A model generated the notes under the pieces. That model was not told the DNA's origin, ran no database searches, and saw nothing but the letters and a program-made list of their open reading frames with translations. Positions 28,835-37,355 of a DNA stretch of 64,000 nt are shown in pieces (position 1 is the stretch's first letter; each line of letters begins with the position of its first letter). A program made the translations under genes and the position numbers. The DNA is taken from assembly GCA_003216175.1 (NCBI GenBank), contig QCJG01000001.1, forward strand, positions 62,001 to 126,000, read 5' to 3'. This DNA comes from Prochlorococcus sp. AG-409-A10 (lineage in GTDB: Bacteria; Cyanobacteriota; Cyanobacteriia; PCC-6307; Cyanobiaceae).

Positions 28835-28905
28835 GGCGGCATGGCCAAGCGGTAAGGCAGAGGATTGCAAATCCTTTATCCCCAGTTCGAATCTGGGTGC
28901 CGCCT
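28835..28905 (+). tRNA. tRNA-Cys (anticodon GCA)
   Basis: The 71-base cloverleaf has an acceptor stem GGCGGCA/TGCCGCC, an anticodon stem AGGAT/ATCCT around the loop TGCAA with anticodon GCA, and a T-arm with AGTTCGAATCT. The discriminator is T (U), as expected for tRNA-Cys, and CCA is not encoded. It lies head to head with the LpxB-like gene on the opposite strand; a 17-base palindrome centred at 28824 lies just upstream. Confidence 0.95.
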
Positions 28906-29246
28906 TAATTATTATTCGTTTAATTTTTCTGAGGAAGCCTTCCAGCACGATGCTCCATTTGTAGCGAGTAGCAAGTTTCAAGAAGGTTCAGAACTTAATA
29001 AATTGATTTTGTTAGTAGATCTAAATATTGATCATATATCCATTCTTACAGTTAGCCTCTAAAAGAACCACTAGCGAAAAGCTTGTAGGCAATCAGGACG
29101 AGTACTATTTACATCTTATTTTCACTACTTGATTGAATATTTTCTGTCCATGTTATGAAAGTTTTTTTTCATTACAATTAAATAGAAGAATTCACATAGA
29201 AACATTATTCATAGATTAATATTAATCATCTTGACCAAGAAGAACA
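28906..29246. other. Intergenic stretch of about 340 bases without a recognised gene
   Basis: Between tRNA-Cys and the hypothetical gene at 29247 I find no convincing gene on either strand. A plus-strand frame running out of the tRNA to 29062 has no homology that I recognise and starts inside the tRNA, so I do not call it. The segment presumably carries the promoter of the following gene. Confidence 0.45.
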
Positions 29247-29678
29247 GTGTCTGATCAAATTGAATTCAGTTCTTTTTATAGATTATTAAATTCAATTAAG
29301 GAAGGTGAATCTAAACAAATATCTTTACTCGATGAAAAAATCAATGAGTTTAAAAATGGTAATAACTCGAAAAGTTTTCTTGATGAATTAGGATCTCTTT
29401 ATCTCTCTATAGGTATTACAGAATTATATAATTTTACGAATACAAAAGATCTCCAAGAAATTGGAAACATCGATAAAGAAGGATGGGAAACTTTATCTTC
29501 TACAAATCAACAAGAATTACCTGTATACCTAGCAAATAAAATGATTGCGTACATTAAAGAAAATAAAAAGGTAAAGGAAATGTCCAATAAGTGGAATATT
29601 AAAGAGGGTGAAATAAGAAAGCATATAACTAAAATGGCAAGATATATAACTGAAGGGATTATTGATGTAATTGAATAG
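29247..29678 (+). CDS. Hypothetical protein, 143 residues
   Basis: The gene starts with GTG and encodes a very AT-rich, hydrophilic, mainly helical protein (MSDQIEFSSFYRLLNSIKEG ... EGIIDVIE). The segment VKEMSNKWNIKEGEIRKHIT resembles a helix-turn-helix arrangement, but too weakly to name a fold. No membrane segment, signal peptide or cysteine is present. I recognise no family. It may be limited to close relatives. It is convergent with the small zinc-ribbon-like gene, with 26 bases between the stops. Confidence 0.55.
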   Translation: MSDQIEFSSFYRLLNSIKEGESKQISLLDEKINEFKNGNNSKSFLDELGSLYLSIGITELYNFTNTKDLQEIGNIDKEGWETLSSTNQQELPVYLANKMIAYIKENKKVKEMSNKWNIKEGEIRKHITKMARYITEGIIDVIE

Positions 29679-29704
29679 AATTAAATACAGATTAATAGTT
29701 TATG

Positions 29705-29884
29705 TTAATAATCATTATCTGCTACACAAATACCTAGACATCTTATTCCGTTACTAGAAGTTCTTCCACAATGAGTACATAGAACTTTTTCTTGTTGATC
29801 TTTACTTAGATTGTCTTTGTGATTTTCTTCATTATTGTGTTTTTTTTCAAAAGAAGAATCTTTAAAACTATTTAATTTATTCAT
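29705..29884 (-). CDS. Small zinc-ribbon-like protein, 59 residues
   Basis: An ATG at 29884 opens a 59-residue frame closed by TAA at 29705-29707. The N-terminal 33 residues are highly charged and probably disordered (MNKLNSFKDSSFEKKHNNEE). The C-terminal part has VLCTHCGRTSSNGIRCLGIC, that is CxxC-x10-CxxxC, a plausible four-cysteine zinc ribbon. The gene fills the gap between two genes, and the regular cysteine spacing argues against chance. The function is unknown; such small ribbons often bind RNA, DNA or a larger partner protein. It is too short for most automatic length cut-offs. Confidence 0.6.
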   Translation of the reverse strand: MNKLNSFKDSSFEKKHNNEENHKDNLSKDQQEKVLCTHCGRTSSNGIRCLGICVADNDY

Positions 29885-29934
29885 GTAAGATAATGATATT
29901 AGTTTTCTTTACTTGAAATAACATAAATGAAATC

Positions 29935-30906
29935 ATGAAAAAGAGGAAAATCGGGATTGGTTTTGGAACTTGGGCCTGGGGAAATAAGCTTGTTTGGGGC
30001 TACGAAGCTGAAACAGATGATATTTTACTTAAAAAAACTTTTTTTGATGCAATAGATAGGGGATTAGATCTTGTGGACAGTGCAGATTCTTATGGCACTG
30101 GAAGTTTGTTTGGACAAGGCGAAAAGCTAATTGGCGATTTCCTGGAAGAGTTACCCAAGAGAAAGCTAAAAAAAATTACTATTGCTACAAAGCTCGCGCC
30201 CTTTCCATGGAGAATTGGTCGCAATGGTCTAAATAAAGCTTTTCAAGAAAGCAATCAGCGCCTACAAGGAAAGATGACAAGAGTACAGCTTCATTGGAGT
30301 ACTTTTCGTTATGCACCTTGGCAAGAGGAGCAGTTACTAAATGGCCTAGGAGATTTATACGAAAAAGGTTTAATTAAAGAAATCGGTCTCTCTAATACTG
30401 GTCCAAAAAGACTAAATTTTTTATATCAAAAAATGAAAGATAGAGGAATTAAAATTAATAGCATACAAGTGCAACTTTCGTTATTAACGAAACCATCCTT
30501 AGAGGATGAAAATATCAAAAATATATGTGATGAAAATGAAATTGAATATTTAGCTTATAGTCCATTAGGACTGGGAATCCTAACAATTCCACCAAATAAA
30601 TATCCCAAGCCTAAAACATTCTTACGACAAAAGTTATTCCAAAGAATACTTCCAAAAACTATAGAGTTGAGAACATTGATAGCTAATATTAGTAAAAAGT
30701 ACTCGGCCTCCCAGGCACAAGTTGCCTTGAATTGGGTAAGGTCTCATGGGGCTAAGCCAATAGTCGGAATTCGTACTCCATTTCAAGCTAAAGATGCAAG
30801 TTCTGCACTTAATTGGTCTTTAACTAAAAGTGAAAAAGAAAGTCTGGATTTTTACAGGAAAAAGTGTATTGCAAATATGCCTCAAAACCCTTTCACTAGT
30901 CCCTAA
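29935..30906 (+). CDS. Aldo/keto reductase
   Basis: The 323-residue protein is a TIM-barrel NADPH-dependent reductase. The catalytic tetrad is visible: Asp in VDSADSYG, Tyr in the same motif, Lys in IATKLAPFPW and His in VQLHWSTFR. The late block GIRTPFQAKDA is where NADP binds. It is close to the plant/cyanobacterial subgroup of aldo/keto reductases. The substrate, probably a reactive carbonyl, is unknown. It is a single gene with its own 50-base upstream region, convergent with the gene at 30914. Confidence 0.88.
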   Translation: MKKRKIGIGFGTWAWGNKLVWGYEAETDDILLKKTFFDAIDRGLDLVDSADSYGTGSLFGQGEKLIGDFLEELPKRKLKKITIATKLAPFPWRIGRNGLNKAFQESNQRLQGKMTRVQLHWSTFRYAPWQEEQLLNGLGDLYEKGLIKEIGLSNTGPKRLNFLYQKMKDRGIKINSIQVQLSLLTKPSLEDENIKNICDENEIEYLAYSPLGLGILTIPPNKYPKPKTFLRQKLFQRILPKTIELRTLIANISKKYSASQAQVALNWVRSHGAKPIVGIRTPFQAKDASSALNWSLTKSEKESLDFYRKKCIANMPQNPFTSP

Positions 30907-30913
30907 TACAAAT

Positions 30914-31546
30914 TCAAGTATCAGGGCTGACAATAACCTTCATTGACTCAGAGGAAGTTGGAAGACTAATTACTTTTGCAGGTGGAATGGGCTGAGAATT
31001 TGCGCTTTTTTCAATTATTTCTTTTTCAGGCTCTTTATCATCTTTAGCACAAGCTTCTAATGCTTCTCTTAACAACGAGTCAAAGGTAGCACCTGGCAAC
31101 CTGTGCCTGGCAACCTCAAGGAATGTGAGTGGTAAAGACTCTGATGCTGCATCTTTTAATGCAGGATTATTTTTTCTATGCTCTTGTTCGTCCTGAATGG
31201 CTCGAATAAATCTGAGAGTGACTTCATGCTTAGTCGACGCTTTAATCAAAGTATCATTATCTCTTTGCCCATTAGTTGCTTCTTGTTCTAGGTCATTAAT
31301 TCTACCCTCCAAACTAGTAAGCACTTCATCAGCTTCTTTCCCAATATGAGAAAGTTGTCCATCAGACAAATTTGGTAAATCAGCTACATAAACTTTGCCA
31401 TGATCTCTAAGGGTTAAAAAAGTTGGCCTTGGACCACCATTTTGTCGCATACCAGAATCCGCTTGGCCACCTAAAGGCCTTTTAGGAGGTGTTGGACCTG
31501 CAGAACTTCTCCTGCGCGTTAGACGCTGTTGATTTTCAAAAGGCAT
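30914..31546 (-). CDS. Conserved cyanobacterial hypothetical protein
   Basis: The 210-residue protein has a basic, Pro/Arg-rich N-terminus (RLTRRRSSAGPTPPKRPLGG), a short folded segment FLTLRDHGKVYVADLPNLSD, a predicted coiled coil (about 75-125, SLEGRINDLEQEATNGQR), and a segment rich in Pro and Ser at the end. I recognise no known domain and it has no membrane segment. The architecture suggests a scaffold or nucleic-acid-associated protein, but that is a guess. It lies 163 bases upstream of purM's stop region, on the same strand. Confidence 0.55.
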   Translation of the reverse strand: MPFENQQRLTRRRSSAGPTPPKRPLGGQADSGMRQNGGPRPTFLTLRDHGKVYVADLPNLSDGQLSHIGKEADEVLTSLEGRINDLEQEATNGQRDNDTLIKASTKHEVTLRFIRAIQDEQEHRKNNPALKDAASESLPLTFLEVARHRLPGATFDSLLREALEACAKDDKEPEKEIIEKSANSQPIPPAKVISLPTSSESMKVIVSPDT

Positions 31547-31709
31547 AGAACTAATTAAGATCTAACTTCGCATTACCCGAACTAATATCCGGCTTGCGTT
31601 TTTTTTACATCTTACTGTTTTTTTTCCGTTATAGAAAATCTTTTTTAACCTTCATTTAATTTGTTGAAAAAACTGAACAACAGGTTGTTATCAAACTACG
31701 CTTCAAACC

Positions 31710-32750
31710 TCACCTAGGTATTCCTAAAATATCGCTATGCTTTAAATTTTTCTGAGTTGCAACAACTTGTCCTATATTCCAAGCCTCAAAATCATTTTTA
31801 AAACATATTTCTAAAGCAAAATTCACTGCATTTTTTGGGACAATTAGACAAAAACCTATCCCCATATTGAAAGTATTCCAAAGATCTATCTCAGGGATAT
31901 CACCTGCGTTTTGTAACCAAATAAAGATTTCAGATGTTTCCCAACTAGCAATATTTATATGTGGTATCAATCCAGAGGGGAAAATCCTAGGAAGATTCTC
32001 TGGCAAACCTCCACCTGTTATGTGCGTCATTCCATGAATTGGTAAATTTTCTCTCAACAATTGATCAACAAGTTGAACATAAATTGCGGTTGGTTCTAGC
32101 AAAGATTGAATCAAATTCCTTTGATTTTTCCCATAAAGAGTATTTTCGTCCACATTCGCCATGGAAAGGACTTTACGAACAAGACTAAAGCCATTGCTAT
32201 GAACACCATTACTTTTTATGCCAATAATCTGATCATCAAAATTAATTTGTGTGCCGTCTATTATCTGATGATTTTCAACTATCCCAACACAAAAGCCTGC
32301 CAGATCATATCTTCCACTGGGATAAAAACCTGGCATTTCAGCAGTTTCGCCTCCCAAGAGAGAACAATCCGATTGACCGCAGCCTGCTGCAATTCCCTCT
32401 ATCACTTCAGCCAAAGCATCAGGAGTCAAAGTTCCGCTTGCTATGTAATCAAGAAAAAATAAAGGTCGAGCCCCATTAGTTATTACATCATTAACGCACA
32501 TTGCAACCAGGTCTATTCCAACTCCAAAATGGCAACCATATTGCTGAGCTAATTCTAATTTTGTACCAACACCATCCGTCCCAGATACCAATACAGGACT
32601 TTCATAGCCTTTTGGAATTTTTATACATCCGCCAAAACCTCCTAATCCACCGATGACCTCACTTTTATGAGTTTTTTCAACGCATGATTTAATTCTCTCC
32701 ACGAAGGCTCTTCCAGCAGTAACATCAACTCCCGCAGTTTTGTAATCCAT
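31710..32750 (-). CDS. purM: Phosphoribosylformylglycinamidine cyclo-ligase
   Basis: PurM closes the imidazole ring of AIR in purine synthesis using ATP. The 346-residue sequence has [19 protein letters not shown] at the N-terminus, [15 protein letters not shown], the segment [30 protein letters not shown] and [14 protein letters not shown]. All these are standard PurM blocks and the length is typical. It is divergent from panC-cmk, with 123 bases between the start codons. Confidence 0.97.
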   Translation of the reverse strand: MDYKTAGVDVTAGRAFVERIKSCVEKTHKSEVIGGLGGFGGCIKIPKGYESPVLVSGTDGVGTKLELAQQYGCHFGVGIDLVAMCVNDVITNGARPLFFLDYIASGTLTPDALAEVIEGIAAGCGQSDCSLLGGETAEMPGFYPSGRYDLAGFCVGIVENHQIIDGTQINFDDQIIGIKSNGVHSNGFSLVRKVLSMANVDENTLYGKNQRNLIQSLLEPTAIYVQLVDQLLRENLPIHGMTHITGGGLPENLPRIFPSGLIPHINIASWETSEIFIWLQNAGDIPEIDLWNTFNMGIGFCLIVPKNAVNFALEICFKNDFEAWNIGQVVATQKNLKHSDILGIPR

Positions 32751-32873
32751 CAGTAAAAAGCTTTCTTATTCAAAAGATATGAACCCTAATATGAAATCCA
32801 TATGGGATCAGTATGCAATCAACTTATTTCATTTCAATCATAAGTTGATCAAATTAATTTATTTACCAACATA

Positions 32874-34424
32874 GTGGTACAAAAAATCTTCCAAACTAAT
32901 GCTGAATTAAAAGATTGGCTTAGTGAACAAAATTCAGCAATAATTTTCATCCCTACAATGGGAGGACTTCACGCTGGCCATCAATATTTAATTGAAAAAG
33001 CAACACAAAGAAAAAACAAAAAAAACCAAATTATTCTTGTAAGTGTTTTTGTAAATCCATTGCAATTTGGAAAGGATGAAGACTTCAAAAAATATCCCAG
33101 AAATATCAGCAAAGATGCTGAATTAGCTTTTGATGCTGGCGCAGATGCAATTTGGGCTCCAGTATATTTTGACGTTTTTCCTGGGGGAGAAAATTCACAT
33201 TTTAAAATTCAAGTCCCTCAAACATTGCACAATGCATTATGCGGTGCACAAAGAGCAGGGCATTTTGATGGAGTAGCAACAGTCATTATTCATCTCATAA
33301 GAATTATCAGACCAGAGAAACTAATCCTTGGAGAAAAAGATTGGCAACAATTGATTATTATTAGAAAACTATTTCAAGAACTATCCATACCTATAAAAAT
33401 TGAATCCTATTCCACACAAAGAGACCAAAATGGATTTGCTTATAGTTCAAGGAATTCCTATCTGAGCGATTCTGAAAGAGTAAATGCTCAATCATTACCT
33501 CTTGCACTCAAAGAAGCAAAAAAAGAATTTGATAAAGAAAAAGTAATCAATCTCACAAAAATAGCTTCTAAACTTAAAAGAAACAATTTAAAAATTGAAT
33601 ATCTAAAAGTCGTCGATCCATTTTCATTAAAAGAAACAGAAAATATAAATAAAATGTGCCTTTTGGCAGCAGCAGTAAAATGTGGTTCTACGAGGCTAAT
33701 TGATCACACATTTCTTATGCAACGAAAACCAATAATTGCGATTGATGGACCCGCTGGTGCTGGAAAAAGCACATTAACTAAAGCATTTGCCAAGAAACTT
33801 GGTTTTATTTATTTAGATACCGGCGCAATGTATCGAGCGGTGACTTGGTTAATAATAAGCAATTCGATTGATCCAAGTGCTCGATCGGAAATCAAAAATA
33901 TCTTGAAAGATTCAAAATTAGAATTTAAAAACCCAAGCATTGTTGAGCAAAAAATATTCATAAATAATATTGACGTAACAGAGAAGATACGATCACCACA
34001 AGTGACTTCAATGGTTTCTGAAATTGCAAAACAACAATATGTAAGAGATTTACTCACAAAGCAACAACAAGTAATTGGAGAGGATGGAGGTTTAGTTGCA
34101 GAGGGAAGAGATATTGGAACAGCTGTCTTTCCAGATGCAGATGTAAAAATTTTTCTGACTGCTTCTCCCACAGAAAGAGCAAAAAGAAGAGCTCTTGACT
34201 TAGAGACAAGAGGCTATGAATTCTCCAGCATTGAAGATCTTGAACAAGAAATTAAAGAAAGAGATAAAAAAGATAGTGAAAGAAAAATAGCTCCTTTAAA
34301 AAAAGCTCAAGATGCAATAGAACTAGTAACAGATGGAATGAATATTGAAGATGTATTAAAAGAAATGATTTATATTTTCAGATCAAAGATTCCCGAAGAA
34401 GTCTGGCCATCGCCTAATCTATGA
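32874..34424 (+). CDS. panC/cmk: Fused pantothenate synthetase / cytidylate kinase
   Basis: The protein joins two enzymes. Residues 1-280 are PanC, which condenses pantoate and beta-alanine with ATP; visible are PTMGGLHAGHQYLI, VSVFVNPLQFG, GEKDWQQL and SSRNSYLS. From about residue 288 follows cytidylate kinase, with the P-loop IDGPAGAGKSTLTKAFAKKL, DTGAMYRAVTW, and VAEGRDIGTAVFPDADVKIF, which phosphorylates CMP/dCMP. This fusion is a known cyanobacterial arrangement. It starts with GTG at 32874 and its last 11 bases overlap the convergent phosphatase gene. Confidence 0.96.
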   Translation: MVQKIFQTNAELKDWLSEQNSAIIFIPTMGGLHAGHQYLIEKATQRKNKKNQIILVSVFVNPLQFGKDEDFKKYPRNISKDAELAFDAGADAIWAPVYFDVFPGGENSHFKIQVPQTLHNALCGAQRAGHFDGVATVIIHLIRIIRPEKLILGEKDWQQLIIIRKLFQELSIPIKIESYSTQRDQNGFAYSSRNSYLSDSERVNAQSLPLALKEAKKEFDKEKVINLTKIASKLKRNNLKIEYLKVVDPFSLKETENINKMCLLAAAVKCGSTRLIDHTFLMQRKPIIAIDGPAGAGKSTLTKAFAKKLGFIYLDTGAMYRAVTWLIISNSIDPSARSEIKNILKDSKLEFKNPSIVEQKIFINNIDVTEKIRSPQVTSMVSEIAKQQYVRDLLTKQQQVIGEDGGLVAEGRDIGTAVFPDADVKIFLTASPTERAKRRALDLETRGYEFSSIEDLEQEIKERDKKDSERKIAPLKKAQDAIELVTDGMNIEDVLKEMIYIFRSKIPEEVWPSPNL

Positions 34425-34887
34425 GACTATCTATTAATCCATCGATAGCATCATCAAGTAAATCTAAAACCTTATCGAAGCCATTTTGTCCCCCATAATA
34501 AGGATCAGGGACTTCTTCTAGTTGAGAGTTTTTTGAGTAACTTAAAATAAGTTTTATTTTAGAATTTACAGGATTCTTGTGATCTTTAATTAATGATTTT
34601 ACAGCGGCAAGATTATCATTATCCATAACCAAGATATGATCAAATTCATACAAATCACTTGCTTCAATCTTTCTCGATCTACTGGTGATTTCTATACCTC
34701 TTGATAATGCTGTTTCACGCATACGTGGATCTGCAAGATTCCCAACATGCCAACCACCGGTTCCTGCAGAATCAACCACATAAAGTTTGTCTAAATCTCT
34801 CTCTTTAATTTTTTGCTTAAAGACGCCTTCGGCTGCAGGAGAACGGCAAATATTTCCTAAACAAACAAAGAGAATTTTTTTTACCAT
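34414..34887 (-). CDS. Low-molecular-weight protein tyrosine phosphatase
   Basis: The P-loop FVCLGNICRSPAAEGVF (the CX5R(S/T) signature near the N-terminus) and the general-acid Asp in EVPDPYYGG are both present, so the enzyme should be active. The 157-residue length is normal. I start at ATG 34887 (MVKKILF); a TTG three codons upstream also exists. It is probably cytoplasmic, removing phosphate from tyrosine kinases or transport proteins. It follows pebB by 18 bases on the same strand and may be in that transcript. Its 3' end overlaps panC-cmk. Confidence 0.9.
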   Translation of the reverse strand: MVKKILFVCLGNICRSPAAEGVFKQKIKERDLDKLYVVDSAGTGGWHVGNLADPRMRETALSRGIEITSRSRKIEASDLYEFDHILVMDNDNLAAVKSLIKDHKNPVNSKIKLILSYSKNSQLEEVPDPYYGGQNGFDKVLDLLDDAIDGLIDSLID

Positions 34888-34905
34888 AGTCTTCAAATCT
34901 CAACT

Positions 34906-35682
34906 TTATTGTAAGTCAAAAAGAATATTATTTATATAATGTTCAGTCCATTCATTCCCAAAGAAGCCTCGTAACATTCCTCTTGCAGGATCTTTTTCAG
35001 CTCGATATCGCATATATTTCTTCTGACCAATTAGAAGCTTTGAAGATCTTTCTAGTGAAATTCTTTTTGCATTAGCAATTAAATCCAAGAAAAAATTTAA
35101 ATAATCATCAAAAGCTGGTTTAATTATCTCACGAATTAATTGATCACCTTCTGCTCCCAGGGGAATTCTAGACCAAAGAAAACCTGGAGAAAAATATTGT
35201 CTAGCCTCCAATGGGATATCTCCTCCTGAAGGAAGTTTAGATTGCCAATTAGCGTGTATAGATTTGAACTTTTCTGAAAAATATTTAGTGTGAACTATAT
35301 CATCTTTTAATACAGGTTGAAGATCTAAAGCAATAAGATGTCCATTTGGGAGTGTAACGAAATCGGCTCCAAAAAAAGGTAAATCATAATTATTGAAAGG
35401 TGAGATTACTAAATTCATGACTGAAGTTGTTTCACCAGCTTGCAGACAAGCACATCTAGCCTGCCGTATTTTTTCCGTCTTTAGAGCCCATGTTTCCAAA
35501 ATAACTTTTTTAGGATTAGAACTTGAGCCAAAGAATGATTCTCTAAAAAGAAAATCATTCTTGATCGGATAAGGGATAGGTTCAAAAATAGAAACCTTTT
35601 TAATAGTTTGATCTAAGAAATAAGTCCAACGCCACTTACTTATAAAAATAGGATCAAGACTACTATTTCGCTTACTTTTCAT
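34906..35682 (-). CDS. pebB: Phycoerythrobilin:ferredoxin oxidoreductase
   Basis: PebB reduces 15,16-dihydrobiliverdin to phycoerythrobilin using ferredoxin. The 258-residue protein has the bilin reductase fold blocks FGADFVTLPNGHLIALDLQP (active-site Asp region) and YMRYRAEKDPARGMLRGFFG with its conserved C-terminal WTEHYI. It is the third gene of ho1-pebA-pebB, 25 bases after pebA. PebB rather than PebA is chosen from gene order and length. Confidence 0.93.
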   Translation of the reverse strand: MKSKRNSSLDPIFISKWRWTYFLDQTIKKVSIFEPIPYPIKNDFLFRESFFGSSSNPKKVILETWALKTEKIRQARCACLQAGETTSVMNLVISPFNNYDLPFFGADFVTLPNGHLIALDLQPVLKDDIVHTKYFSEKFKSIHANWQSKLPSGGDIPLEARQYFSPGFLWSRIPLGAEGDQLIREIIKPAFDDYLNFFLDLIANAKRISLERSSKLLIGQKKYMRYRAEKDPARGMLRGFFGNEWTEHYINNILFDLQ

Positions 35683-35707
35683 TTAACAACTGAAAAAGAA
35701 TTAATGT

Positions 35708-36409
35708 TTATAAGCTTAAAGGAAATAAAAACTCATTCATATATTTCTCTGACCATTCTTTGCCAAAAAAGCCAGAAAATAAACCATGAGCAGGATCTTT
35801 TTCAGCACTATATTTATTATAATCCATATGCAATAAACTGACCTCTGGACATTTAATATAATTTTCATTAACTTTAGATAAATCAAGATTTACCCAATAA
35901 CATTTAAGAAAAGAGCTAAAAACCTTGGGTAAAATATTTTCCGCTTCCAAATTACCACCTTTGCAAAATAGAGCCCATGGAGAAAAGTACTTGCTTGGAT
36001 CATATATATTACTTTTCATATCAGAATTAAACTCCTTAAAACATTGTTTTAGGCTTTTTAAGCCATCAAAGTATCTATCAAAATATTCTTTATCTTGGAC
36101 AAGAGGCTGGAAATCAAGAATAGCAACTAGCTTTTCTTTTTTCTCAAACCACAGAAGATCAATACCCATAATTGGCATATCATTTTGATCATGAGGATAA
36201 GCAACTGAATTTAATACTTGAAGACGATCTCCTGCATCCAATCTAGTCACTCTCCATCTTCGAAATCCAGGGACATCCCATAACCAGCTATTCAGTTTAT
36301 AATTGCCTTTTGTAGAAACGCGTTCACAAAATTCATCCGGAACAATCAACTTCTTACCGCCATGATCAAGAATATTTTTAGTTAACTCGCTTAAAAGATC
36401 GTCAAACAT
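35708..36409 (-). CDS. pebA: 15,16-dihydrobiliverdin:ferredoxin oxidoreductase
   Basis: PebA carries out the first ferredoxin-dependent two-electron reduction of biliverdin IXalpha. The 233-residue sequence has PIMGIDLLWFEKKEKLVAIL, with the Asp expected near the substrate, and the C-terminal YNKYSAEKDPAHGLFSGFFG. It is shorter than PebB, as expected. It is encoded between ho1 and pebB, 159 bases downstream of ho1 on the same strand; that gap is large enough for an extra promoter. Confidence 0.93.
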   Translation of the reverse strand: MFDDLLSELTKNILDHGGKKLIVPDEFCERVSTKGNYKLNSWLWDVPGFRRWRVTRLDAGDRLQVLNSVAYPHDQNDMPIMGIDLLWFEKKEKLVAILDFQPLVQDKEYFDRYFDGLKSLKQCFKEFNSDMKSNIYDPSKYFSPWALFCKGGNLEAENILPKVFSSFLKCYWVNLDLSKVNENYIKCPEVSLLHMDYNKYSAEKDPAHGLFSGFFGKEWSEKYMNEFLFPLSL

Positions 36410-36568
36410 ATACAGTTATCTCCTTAGAGGATTTAATAATTTTCTCTCCATTAAAGTGATTGAATCAGTTAAAACGAATAAATACAAACTTTTTATACTA
36501 TTATAATAGAGATCTTAATAGATACTGAATACAAAAAAAAGAATAGTCTTGAAAAAATATTAATTTCA

Positions 36569-37276
36569 TTACTCAGTACTACCTTTTCGCTTTTTATTTG
36601 CAAAAAATCTAAATAAAACTTTTCCTATAGCAGCAATTAAATTTCCTTCCAACTCATTAAAAATATCCATATTGTATTTAAAAGATCTATTAGCTTCCTG
36701 AATAATTGAATCTGCTATCTTTTGATCAATCGGAAGATTATCTAAGGTATTTCGATACTTGATTTTAAATTCTTTTTCATCTCTAATTTCCTCAAAAATA
36801 TAAAAGCTAAGTCCCTCATCACCAGATAGATTCATGGCTTTTTTAGTGATAGTTTTCAAAAGCTGTCCCCCAGACAAGTCACCTATATATCTGCTGTAAT
36901 GATGCCCAATTAAAAGTTCAGGATTTTCTTTAGCAATTTCTCTAATTCTTGCTTCATATTCAACAGCTGGCTTAGAAGGTTTTACCAATTCAGGCCACTT
37001 ACTACCAAAGTAGAACGAAAGATCTTGTTCCAATTTTTCCTTACGAAAAAGCTCTTTAAATCCAATTGGAGAAATTATCGGATGAGAATTTTCACAAAGT
37101 TTTTCTATCTCTTCCTCCATCGCAGAGTAAACAAAATATAAATCAGCTAATAAATTCCTGTATGAGGACTTATCAACTACTCCCTTGAGAAAACAACTTA
37201 TAAAACCTGTATTTTCAGCCATCGTATGAGACTTTTTAGTCCCTTCACGAAGTTGCCTAGCCAAGGCTACTGCCAT
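36569..37276 (-). CDS. ho1: Heme oxygenase (biliverdin-producing)
   Basis: This enzyme opens heme to biliverdin IXalpha, CO and Fe using ferredoxin. The N-terminus ALARQLREGTKKSHTMAENT contains the proximal heme His (in KKSHTMAE), and the distal helix carries YIGDLSGGQLLKTI. The 235-residue length fits cyanobacterial HO1. It supplies the substrate for PebA and PebB in the same direction of transcription. It diverges from icd with 79 bases between start codons. Confidence 0.95.
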   Translation of the reverse strand: MAVALARQLREGTKKSHTMAENTGFISCFLKGVVDKSSYRNLLADLYFVYSAMEEEIEKLCENSHPIISPIGFKELFRKEKLEQDLSFYFGSKWPELVKPSKPAVEYEARIREIAKENPELLIGHHYSRYIGDLSGGQLLKTITKKAMNLSGDEGLSFYIFEEIRDEKEFKIKYRNTLDNLPIDQKIADSIIQEANRSFKYNMDIFNELEGNLIAAIGKVLFRFFANKKRKGSTE

Positions 37277-37355
37277 GAGTTCAAAATCATTTAATCAAAA
37301 CTTACCACTTAGACATAAGCTCAACATTAGATCTATCAATCGCTGAATAAAAATT

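Noticed and set aside
28642..28848. Minus-strand frame starting MAMPPKMKFSF
   Set aside because: It overlaps the LpxB-like gene in another frame. It has ATG codons, but the conserved protein lies in the other frame.
28865..29062. Plus-strand frame beginning in tRNA-Cys
   Set aside because: It starts inside the tRNA, has no ribosome-binding site and no recognisable protein features.
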